A stretch of 30,686 bases of DNA from CALLMJ01 sp964493765 (GTDB lineage: Bacteria; Bacteroidota; Bacteroidia; J057; CALLMJ01): positions 1 to 30,686 of the forward strand of contig CAZBPK010000101.1 of assembly GCA_964493765.1 (NCBI GenBank), in the 5' to 3' direction. A program made the position numbers and the translations under genes. The notes below the pieces were generated by a model. The model had not been told where the DNA came from, ran no database searches, and worked only from the letters and a program-made list of their open reading frames with translations. This document shows positions 25,002 to 30,686 of this stretch, in pieces (the first letter of the stretch is position 1; every line of letters starts with the position of its first letter).

Positions 25002-25016
25002 AAGTAAATAATTTGA
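24932..25016 (+). repeat. Left copy of the 85-bp rlmB-end direct repeat (attL-like)
   Basis: Aligned without gaps to 30391-30475, 77 of 85 positions agree by my count. It covers the last 23 codons of rlmB, the stop and 15 bp beyond. Read on the minus strand it also still encodes the last seven residues, KLFTFKP, of the neighbouring subtilase, ending in TAG at 24991-24993. Both gene ends were therefore duplicated together. The following 237 bp (25017-25253) are AT-rich with no gene that I can support. Confidence 0.85.
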
Positions 25017-25253
25017 CAGAAATGAAAGAGATGGAAAAATACATACAAGGATAAGAATGTAATCCATAATAAAAAATTTAAATTGTTGATAATAAATAAC
25101 TTAATAATAGAAAGTATCAAAAATCAAAAAAAGCTATAAAAATTTTTTATTCATTCTTTTGTCGGACATATTGATGATAATTTAGCAATTGAAAGTATTT
25201 CAAAATTTTATCCCAAATATTTAAAAATAGCACCATTTATTACTTGTTGAATA

Positions 25254-26042
25254 TTATTCTATTGCAAATAGATTATTCATATATTGCTTAATCCTTTCAT
25301 TGGCGATTCTGACGTACTCTTCAGAAATCTCTGATCCTATCCATTGACGATTCATAATATGTGCAACTTTTGCTGTTGTTCCACTTCCCATAAAAGGGTC
25401 ATAAACCAAATCACCTTCATTTGTCCATGTGTAAATTTGGTCATACACCAATTGCTCGGGAAATATTGCAGGATGTTGATAAGCGATTTTATCTTTGGTA
25501 GATATGCCTCCGCCAATAGAATAAAAAAATACATTACCAACTTTTTTTTCTGTAGTTCTTGGTACTTTCTCATAGTTTAATAAACCCTCTTTACCTCTGT
25601 TTTTCATGTTTGCAAGCCCCTGATATTTAGTTTTTTCCATAATTGGATTAAAGGTTTTGGGACTGCCCTTAGAAAAGGCAAACATATATTCAAAATGTTG
25701 ATGATACCGATTGCCTGTTTGAGGCATAGGATTATTTTTGTAATAAATCATTGTATCGTGAATACGAAATCCCACCTTTTCTTTAAAATACAAAGCTTGC
25801 TTGAAAGATGTTCCCGTTTCACTTCCATCTACAGTAGCATCTGCAACCACCCAAATAACAACACCGCCGGTTTTTAATATCCTAAATAATTCATGAGCAA
25901 TTTTTTCAAACTCAAAACTGAACCCATTATAATTTCTAATATCATCGTAAGGTGGTGAAGTAATTACAAAATCAACAAATTCATCAGGCATCTTACCCAT
26001 AGTAATTAAGCAATCTTCATTGTAAATTTTATTTATTTCCAT
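25254..26042 (-). CDS. Site-specific DNA methyltransferase, beta-type (N4-cytosine or N6-adenine)
   Basis: This is a 262-residue AdoMet-dependent DNA methyltransferase. The catalytic motif IV TSPPYDDIRNY starts at residue 28 and the AdoMet motif I DPFMGSGTT is at 215-223. This order (IV before I) is that of beta-class amino-methyltransferases. The central part (about 95-190) would recognise DNA. TSPPY is compatible with N4-cytosine or N6-adenine methylation; the target is unknown. It is alone on the minus strand with no nuclease beside it, so it is probably an orphan modification enzyme. It lies inside the island next to the left repeat. Confidence 0.85.
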   Translation of the reverse strand: MEINKIYNEDCLITMGKMPDEFVDFVITSPPYDDIRNYNGFSFEFEKIAHELFRILKTGGVVIWVVADATVDGSETGTSFKQALYFKEKVGFRIHDTMIYYKNNPMPQTGNRYHQHFEYMFAFSKGSPKTFNPIMEKTKYQGLANMKNRGKEGLLNYEKVPRTTEKKVGNVFFYSIGGGISTKDKIAYQHPAIFPEQLVYDQIYTWTNEGDLVYDPFMGSGTTAKVAHIMNRQWIGSEISEEYVRIANERIKQYMNNLFAIE

Positions 26043-26045
26043 TAC

Positions 26046-26099
26046 AGATTCTGTTTTAAAAAATTATCTTCAATCAACGACAAATATACAACAGAATCT
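26046..26099 (-). promoter_or_regulatory. Methyltransferase promoter flanked by a 10-bp inverted repeat
   Basis: TATATTTG (26081-26088, minus strand) lies 38 bp upstream of the methyltransferase ATG. AGATTCTGTT (26046-26055) and its exact reverse complement AACAGAATCT (26090-26099) sit on either side, 34 bp apart. The pair could be operator sites or a very small invertible segment. No canonical -33 is seen. Confidence 0.4.
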
Positions 26100-26144
26100 T
26101 TTAAAGCATAAAGGAACTTTTGCGTTATATTCAGGTTGGAATGC

Positions 26145-26163
26145 AGACTAACAGAGTCTGCAA
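26145..26163. repeat. Short perfect hairpin GCAGACT/AGTCTGC
   Basis: A 7-bp perfect stem (26145-26151, 26157-26163) with loop AACAG and no T-run. It is upstream of both neighbouring transcription units, so it is not a simple terminator; it may be a small dispersed palindrome or the scar of an insertion. The 508-bp gap 26043-26550 also holds the fragment at 26178-26417 and a hairpin CGAACTTTAGTTCG at 26487-26500. Confidence 0.4.
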
Positions 26164-26177
26164 TAGAATCAATGATT

Positions 26178-26417
26178 ATACAGAAAAGTCCTTAGCTACT
26201 TATACGAATATTCCTTTTATGCTTTATCCAATCAAAATTATTTACTCAATTTGAAACGATTTTCCGCCTTGAGTGGATTGTTGTACTTCTAACTGGAATA
26301 AGCAATATATCATTTACCCGATACACAATCAAAAAAATTGGATATTCAATTACTACCTTAGGTTTGAGTTTACAAATATTTTTGGGTATCATAGTGTTGA
26401 AGAAACTGTTGAATTAG
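26178..26417 (+). pseudogene. Possible remnant of a membrane-protein gene, no start codon
   Basis: This frame is open for 79 codons from a stop at 26175-26177 to TAG at 26415-26417 but has no ATG or other good start. Its second half reads like two membrane segments (FRLEWIVVLLTGISNISF and IGYSITTLGLSLQIFLGIIV) joined by a basic loop and ending KKLLN. This looks like the 3' end of a truncated membrane-protein gene brought in with, or cut by, the island. I cannot name the family. A GTG-started frame in another phase (26273-26458) is less protein-like. Confidence 0.3.
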
Positions 26418-26550
26418 AAATAGACCCTTCTCTGGGTGATGTAGCAAAAGATATCTAAGATAATTTAATAAAAAATGAAACAAAAGCGAACTTTAGTTCG
26501 TATAAAAGTAGTTAGCACCTATTTTAAAGTCAAAAAAGAGAACAAACAAT

Positions 26551-26874
26551 ATGTTTGAAACCAACCAAAAAGTATTTGAAGACGTTGAAGGACGTTACTA
26601 CTTTGCCCCTATCAAAAAGAACTTTGAGAAAAAGGTAAAGGAAGTGGGTGCAGAAAAGGCTATTTCCTACCTTACCGAAATTATGCAAAGTTCAACGGCA
26701 GAAGTTGAAAAGATGATCCAAAAACGCATTAAAAGTGGCGAAATAAATGACGCTTCACAAACGAGAAAAGCGGTTACAGGAAATGGTTTTCAAGTTTTAG
26801 TGGCATACTCTTTAAATTTATTTGCAAAACAAAAGCTTGATAAACAAGCAAATAGGAATGTTAAATTTTTTTGA
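26551..26874 (+). CDS. Short protein, possibly the N-terminal remnant of a restriction enzyme
   Basis: This 107-residue ORF is closely coupled to the following methyltransferase gene, whose possible start at 26858 overlaps it by 17 nt. The first 90 residues are helical and charged. The segment GNGFQVLVAYSLNLFAKQK resembles the beginning of a type II nuclease domain. A full nuclease would need about 250 more residues, and no PD-(D/E)xK residues are present. The reading frame then ends in NVKFF. I infer an internal deletion that removed the catalytic part, leaving the methyltransferase. It could instead be a small regulator or unrelated protein. Confidence 0.4.
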   Translation: MFETNQKVFEDVEGRYYFAPIKKNFEKKVKEVGAEKAISYLTEIMQSSTAEVEKMIQKRIKSGEINDASQTRKAVTGNGFQVLVAYSLNLFAKQKLDKQANRNVKFF

Positions 26875-28213
26875 TTTTGTGTATCTTACTAAATCAGGAA
26901 AATTCAAATCGCCTATCAATGAGTTTTCAAAAATCGTATCTAGACCTCAAAACACTTTACAAATGATACTAACCGAGAAAAAATATATAGATTTTTCGTG
27001 GGACTTTGTAGGGGCAAACACCAAACAATTTACACATTGCTACCACAACTACCCCGCTATGATGATACCACAAATCGCAGAACGTATTTTGTCAAAATAC
27101 GGTGCGGATAGTCATCTGCTTTTTGACCCTTATTGTGGCACAGGAACAAGTTTGGTAGAAGCCAATTTGAAAGGAATTAACGCCATTGGAACAGACTTAA
27201 ATCCATTGGCAAGACTTATTGCCAAAACAAAAACAACCAAAATAAACCTACAAGTTTTAGACTTATACCTCAAAGATTTTAACGATTATATGTTTTCCTT
27301 AATGTTTAATTTCAACAACAAGGTAAGCATAGTTATTCCGCAAATCAACAATATTGACTTTTGGTTTGACAAAACCGTGCAAGAAAAATTAGCCATTATC
27401 AAAACTTTTATTGACAAAATAGAAGATGAAAATGTGAGTAATTTCTTCAAAATAGCATTTAGCGAAACGGTAAGAGAGAGCAGTTTTACACGCAACAGCG
27501 AGTTTAAACTGTTCCGTATGACAGCTGAACAAATACAAAAATTCAACCCTGATGTTTTTGGTTTAATGCAGAGTAAATTAGCCCGAAATCATAAAGGACT
27601 GAAATCATTTTTAGAACAAAATCCCAAAGGGAATTCAAAAGTTTATGATTTTAATACAAGCAACGAAGTACAACATATTGAAAATGACACCATTGATATT
27701 GTCGTAACTTCACCGCCTTATGGCGATAGTCGCACAACGGTTGCCTACGGACAATTTTCAAGACTTGCCAATGAATGGTTAGAAGTAGAAAATGCCAACC
27801 AAATAGACAACAATTTAATGGGTGGAAAACGACAAAAAGAAGTTTGTAATTTTGACAGTTTGGCACTTAAAGAAAGCCTTGAAAGAATTGCAACAGCAGA
27901 CGAAAAAAGAGCCAAAGAAGTTTCTTCGTTTTATTACGACTATCAAAAGTCTATTAAAAACGTAGCAAAAACTATCAAAAAAGGTGGTTATGCTTGTTAT
28001 GTAGTGGGTAACAGAAAGGTAAAAGGCGAAGTTTTGCCGACAGACGAAATAACCAAAGATTTTTTTGAAAATGAAGGTTTTATGCACTTAGAAACCATTA
28101 TTCGCAACATTCCCAACAAACGTATGCCCAGCAAAAACAGCCCAACCAACATAACGGGAAAGAAAGACGAAACAATGAATAACGAGTATATCGTGATAAT
28201 GCGGAAGGAATAA
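26858..28213 (+). CDS. DNA methyltransferase with motif order I-IV (TSPPYGDS)
   Basis: This is an AdoMet-dependent DNA amino-methyltransferase. Counted from the ATG at 26963, the AdoMet motif I DPYCGTGTS is at residues 55-63 and the catalytic motif IV TSPPYGDSRTT starts at 249. Motif I before IV, with about 190 residues between them for target recognition, fits the alpha-like order and an N4-cytosine or N6-adenine product. I give the ATG at 26858 (451 residues), but 26963 (MILTEKKYIDFSWDFVGAN) is equally possible. Nearly all of the presumed partner nuclease is missing. The attC-like site A begins 7 bp after its stop. Confidence 0.82.
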   Translation: MLNFFDFVYLTKSGKFKSPINEFSKIVSRPQNTLQMILTEKKYIDFSWDFVGANTKQFTHCYHNYPAMMIPQIAERILSKYGADSHLLFDPYCGTGTSLVEANLKGINAIGTDLNPLARLIAKTKTTKINLQVLDLYLKDFNDYMFSLMFNFNNKVSIVIPQINNIDFWFDKTVQEKLAIIKTFIDKIEDENVSNFFKIAFSETVRESSFTRNSEFKLFRMTAEQIQKFNPDVFGLMQSKLARNHKGLKSFLEQNPKGNSKVYDFNTSNEVQHIENDTIDIVVTSPPYGDSRTTVAYGQFSRLANEWLEVENANQIDNNLMGGKRQKEVCNFDSLALKESLERIATADEKRAKEVSSFYYDYQKSIKNVAKTIKKGGYACYVVGNRKVKGEVLPTDEITKDFFENEGFMHLETIIRNIPNKRMPSKNSPTNITGKKDETMNNEYIVIMRKE

Positions 28214-28219
28214 AAACAA

Positions 28220-28331
28220 GTTCAACATTATGTTTGCGAAAAGGCGGGCAGAGGTGCTAAATTGAACTTTTGTGCGTAGGGCAAGGGAAGTGATACTAAG
28301 ACCGCTCTGCACAAATGTTATTCCGTTGTGC
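28220..28331 (+). repeat. attC-like site A
   Basis: Left core GTTCAAC (fits RYYYAAC), conserved block 28223-28270, an 18-nt variable middle, conserved block 28289-28327 and right core GTTGTGC. The blocks agree with site B at 46/48 and 37/39 positions. Internal pairing includes GCAGAG with CTCTGC and TTTGCG with the CACAAA arm. It directly follows a plus-strand methyltransferase, the usual position of attC at the end of a cassette. The right core departs from GTTRRRY at one position. Confidence 0.6.
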
Positions 28332-28361
28332 GATACGTAATAAAAAATTCTGAAAAAATAG

Positions 28362-28369
28362 TAATTTTG
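28362..28369 (+). promoter_or_regulatory. Promoter -7 element inside the R-M cassette
   Basis: TAATTTTG on the plus strand, 22 bp before the methyltransferase ATG at 28392. The cassette thus has its own promoter, useful if there is no integron Pc promoter nearby. Confidence 0.5.
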
Positions 28370-28391
28370 TGATAACTTAAAAATAAAAAAT

Positions 28392-29273
28392 ATGGCTTAT
28401 CAAACTCTTTGTGGTGATAGTGTAGAATTGCTCAAACAAATTACACAAAAAGTAGATTTCACCTTTCTTGACCCACCTTTTAACCAACAAAAAAATTACG
28501 CATTGCATAATGATGATATGCCTACTGAACAGTATTGGGCTATGATGAAAGATGTTTGCCAATCTGTTTTTAATATCACCAACGAGGGCGGTTGTATTTA
28601 TTTTATGCAACGTGAAAAAAATACTGAATTTGTACTACAAATTTTGCGAGAAACAGGTTGGGAATTTCAAAATTTGATTATTTGGAAAAAACGAACTTCT
28701 GCAGTGCCTGTAAAAGGAAAGTATGGCAAACAATACCAAATTATAGTGTATGCAACCAAAGGTGAAAGAGCAAAAACATTCCACCGTTTGCGTATCAATC
28801 CAGAACTTCCTGCGAACTATAAATTTCAGCGTGAAAATGGCATTTTTGTTACAGATGTTTGGGAAGATATTAGAGAACTTACATCAGGTTATTTTGCAGG
28901 AAACGAGGCATTGAGAACAGATAATGGCGAGAGGTTTCATAAACAACAAGCCCCATTAGCCCTTTTGTTGCGAATGATTTTAACTTCTACCAAAGTAGGT
29001 GATACGGTTTTAGACCCCTTTGCAGGCACAGGTACGACTTCGGTAGTGGCTTTACAAACCCAAAGAAATTCTATTGCATTGGAAATAGACCCTAAAAATG
29101 TAGAATGTATCCAAGAAAGGCTAAAAAATATTCGTGAAGCAGATTTGATACAAAAATATTATCAAGAATATAGCTATACTGAAAATTTGGCTGAAATTTG
29201 GGGAGACGAGTTTGAAGTAGAACAAAAAAATAACAAAAAACTAGAAATAGACCTTTTCAACGCTAAAAGCTAA
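28392..29273 (+). CDS. Beta-type DNA methyltransferase of a type II R-M system
   Basis: This is a 293-residue DNA amino-methyltransferase. The catalytic motif IV is DPPF at 27-30 and the AdoMet motif I DPFAGTGTT is at 208-216, the beta-class order. DPPF favours N6-adenine as product. The central region (about 95-185) would recognise the target and contains a conserved-looking TDVWEDI stretch. The stop is followed after 1 nt by the start of a nuclease gene, so the pair is probably a functional type II restriction-modification system. It lies within the predicted cassette 28326-30245. The recognition sequence cannot be read from this. Confidence 0.9.
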   Translation: MAYQTLCGDSVELLKQITQKVDFTFLDPPFNQQKNYALHNDDMPTEQYWAMMKDVCQSVFNITNEGGCIYFMQREKNTEFVLQILRETGWEFQNLIIWKKRTSAVPVKGKYGKQYQIIVYATKGERAKTFHRLRINPELPANYKFQRENGIFVTDVWEDIRELTSGYFAGNEALRTDNGERFHKQQAPLALLLRMILTSTKVGDTVLDPFAGTGTTSVVALQTQRNSIALEIDPKNVECIQERLKNIREADLIQKYYQEYSYTENLAEIWGDEFEVEQKNNKKLEIDLFNAKS

Positions 29274-29274
29274 A

Positions 29275-30105
29275 ATGTATTCTATTTATCATTTTTTCAA
29301 GCATTTGGTTACAAATAAACGTTTCTTTGAATCCATTACCAACATCGAGGAATTTCCTTTTGATGCAAATATGCTTTCGTGTCAAAATGCAGGGCAATTT
29401 CCTGATTTGGCAATAAAAATAAATACTTCTGATACACTTTTTACGGGAGGTGAATTGATAGAACTAAAAGATAGCAAAAGTTATACGGTTTCGTCTTTTA
29501 ACTCGACTATTCCGTCAGGGCAAAAAGACATAGATAAAGTTATCAAAAGTGCAAATAGTATCATCAAAAAGCAAATGCAAGAAGCAGGAGATGATATTGC
29601 GTCCTTGCCCACTCGTGATGTTTTTTACCTGATACGTGGGCAAAGCAAAAAGAAAGTAAAAATTGTATTGGTTCACGGAAGTTTTTTTGAAACCGTGAAA
29701 ACTAACAACCTAATCAGCCAATCTTTTGAGCAAGTTTTAGAAGAAAGATTGAAAGAAAAAGGCTTAGATATTGGCGACAATATCAAAGATTTATTAGTGG
29801 ATATTTTTTCTGAACAAGAAAGTTTTAGCAAAGTTCGCAACGTGGATAAAGCCTCTGTAAAATTGCGTTTTCGTATAATGACAGAAGTAAAAGCAGAAGG
29901 AAATATCCTCAATTCCCAAAAATATCCTGAAATCAAAGACAATACAATTAGTTTAGTAGTGCCAAGACACACTAAAAAAGACGAAGAATTAGCCTTAAAA
30001 CGATTTGTAAGTATTTACAGCGAAAGTACCCTAAAACAGTTTAATATTTTTAACATCAAACATCTTTTGAACGGATATTTTACGGTTTTCCAACGAGAAT
30101 TGTAA
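29275..30105 (+). CDS. Predicted type II restriction endonuclease, PD-(D/E)xK fold
   Basis: This is a 276-residue protein starting 1 nt after the methyltransferase stop. The region 42-65 reads FPDLAIK ... GGELIELK: PD at 43-44 and ELK at 63-65 form the PD-x18-ExK catalytic signature. The C-terminal half is mixed alpha/beta and would bind DNA. The tight coupling with the methyltransferase supports the pairing: methylation protects the host, the nuclease cuts unmethylated DNA. I do not recognise the specificity family. The nuclease site looks intact. The gene ends 16 bp before attC-like site B. Confidence 0.78.
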   Translation: MYSIYHFFKHLVTNKRFFESITNIEEFPFDANMLSCQNAGQFPDLAIKINTSDTLFTGGELIELKDSKSYTVSSFNSTIPSGQKDIDKVIKSANSIIKKQMQEAGDDIASLPTRDVFYLIRGQSKKKVKIVLVHGSFFETVKTNNLISQSFEQVLEERLKEKGLDIGDNIKDLLVDIFSEQESFSKVRNVDKASVKLRFRIMTEVKAEGNILNSQKYPEIKDNTISLVVPRHTKKDEELALKRFVSIYSESTLKQFNIFNIKHLLNGYFTVFQREL

Positions 30106-30121
30106 CGCAAAAATACGCATC

Positions 30122-30251
30122 GCACAACATTATGTTTGCGAAAAGGCTGGCAGACGTGCTAAATTGAACTTTCGTACTTTCTATTGGCTTTTCGTGTATG
30201 AAAACGATAGTGATACTAAGACCGCTCTGCACAAATTTTTTTCCGTTATAT
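30122..30251 (+). repeat. attC-like site B
   Basis: Left core GCACAAC, conserved block 30125-30172, a 36-nt variable middle containing a TTTTC/GAAAA hairpin, conserved block 30209-30247 and right core GTTATAT. The left core plus 8 more bases (30114-30128) is complementary to 28325-28339 at 14 of 15 positions, i.e. to the start of the same cassette. The right core is not complementary to its own left core, as expected if bases after G belong to a different neighbour. The 139 bp between here and the right rlmB repeat hold no gene that I can see. Confidence 0.6.
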
Positions 30252-30390
30252 GCTATTGAACCAAGACAAATTGATAGATTTTGGCTTTTCAATAAAATGA
30301 TTAAATTTGTAAAATATTAAAATTAAGATATTGAAAAAATCAGAGAATATTAATCATTTAAAATTCAAAAGGGTAATAGAAAAAAATACT

Positions 30391-30475
30391 TTCTGTTGCG
30401 GCAGGTATCGTTTTTTATGAAACTCAAAAACAACGAAACAGTATCTCAACTATGGTTTGAACGTAAATAATTTGA
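30391..30475 (+). repeat. Right copy of the rlmB-end repeat (attR-like); rlmB 3' fragment
   Basis: This is the second copy of the 85-bp repeat. In the rlmB frame it reads SVAAGIVFYETQKQRNSISTMV followed by TGA at 30458-30460, against SVAAGI..STOP in the intact gene, with I-V, N-S, P-S and A-V changes and the rest silent. Weaker resemblance to rlmB (GGG-AATAGAA) begins near 30371. Its right part also encodes the C-terminus of the subtilase on the minus strand. It is not expressed as a gene; it marks the far end of the island. Confidence 0.85.
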
Positions 30476-30686
30476 TAAGCCACTCTATTAGCCAATGAAA
30501 ACTATGCTTTTTGCGTACAAGTTCTTTAATAGCCTCACTAGGCTGAATAAAATTACCGACTTTATATTTGTCGTTTACAGAAATTCCTGTAATATTTAAA
30601 ATTTCGTAAGCTTTTTCTGTAGTTAAAGCAGGTTGAATAGCTTTCATGATTCCTATTGTAGAAGCCACGTAAGGTGTAGCCATAGA
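30450..30686 (-). CDS. C-terminal part of a subtilase (S8 serine protease), 5' end outside window
   Basis: Seventy-eight codons of a minus-strand gene are visible, from the window edge to TAG at 30450-30452. The first residues are SMATPYVASTIGIMKA, the region around the catalytic Ser of subtilisin-like proteases (usually GTSMATPxVAG); the Ser codon is the last triplet of the window. The following helix (AYEILNITGISVND) and a QPSEAIKEL segment fit the end of the catalytic domain. The extreme C-terminus, KLFTFKP, is encoded within the rlmB repeat. Most of the protein lies outside the window, so the signal peptide and the Asp and His residues cannot be checked. Confidence 0.85.
   Translation of the reverse strand, partial: SMATPYVASTIGIMKAIQPALTTEKAYEILNITGISVNDKYKVGNFIQPSEAIKELVRKKHSFHWLIEWLIKLFTFKP

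Noticed and set aside
26273..26458. GTG-started 61-residue frame
   Set aside because: Odd composition (MDCCTSNWNK) and overlap with a more protein-like frame in another phase; no promoter or ribosome-binding context.
26043..26550. A third attC-like site to the left of the first methyltransferase cassette
   Set aside because: I looked for the conserved blocks and for GTTGAAC followed by TTGT (the complement of site A's left core) and found neither; GCGTTATATT near 26124 resembles a right core only by chance.
28220..30251. Sites A and B as transposon terminal repeats
   Set aside because: They are in direct, not inverted, orientation, each is itself an imperfect palindrome with a variable middle, and there is no transposase or clear target duplication.
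25017..30390. Integrase, transposase or recombinase gene within the island
   Set aside because: All sizeable frames read as methyltransferases, a nuclease or short remnants; none has tyrosine- or serine-recombinase motifs.
1..30686. CRISPR array
   Set aside because: No regularly spaced direct repeats of 25-40 bp were seen anywhere.

Overview
The window is AT-rich chromosomal DNA from a member of the Bacteroidota. The evidence is the repeated use of the phylum's promoter (TTTG about -33, TAnnTTTG about -7), the lack of clear Shine-Dalgarno sequences, a CzcA-type pump fused to a TolC-like domain, and a small His-rich protein typical of Bacteroidota metal-efflux loci. Lineage below phylum cannot be set from the sequence. 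The window runs from inside rplT (left edge) into a subtilase gene (right edge).

Layout, 1-25000 (mostly core genome). Minus-strand rplT/rpmI, a tRNA-Ser/tRNA-Pro pair with its own promoter and terminator, a PaaE-like ferredoxin reductase, a two-domain universal stress protein, and a group of two uncharacterised proteins plus CysQ (1-5176). A plus-strand operon of Wzz-like protein, GMC oxidoreductase and MarR regulator (5326-8348) meets minus-strand dnaK at a 42-bp perfect palindrome. Next come two small lipoproteins (one YHS, one zinc-ribbon), a TetR/ABC1-kinase pair, and recQ with two uncharacterised genes (10560-17243). A GC-rich structured repeat (17311-17446) precedes a minus-strand metal-efflux operon (17456-23392). 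A secreted acidic-tail protein and rlmB follow on the plus strand.

Layout, 25000-30480 (accessory island). The last 85 bp around the rlmB stop codon are repeated at 30391-30475 (77/85 identical by my count, no gaps). Between the copies lie three DNA methyltransferases, one PD-(D/E)xK nuclease and one short remnant that may come from a second nuclease. The differences between the copies are mostly synonymous or conservative in the rlmB frame, which suggests an imported allele rather than decay. Inside the island two attC-like elements (28220-28331 and 30122-30251) share conserved outer blocks around a variable middle. They bound a methyltransferase-nuclease pair in standard integron-cassette orientation. 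The left core of the second site is the exact reverse complement of the right core of the first, as expected for the two ends of one cassette. No integrase is visible, so the arrangement looks like a very small integrase-less attC cluster carrying restriction-modification genes. Beyond the island is the end of a convergent subtilase gene that overlaps the duplicated rlmB end.

How the genes fit together: mostly translation, stress, DNA repair and metal homeostasis, interrupted by one DNA-modification island at the 3' end of a conserved rRNA methyltransferase gene. All family names come from motif recognition by eye; no database search was run.
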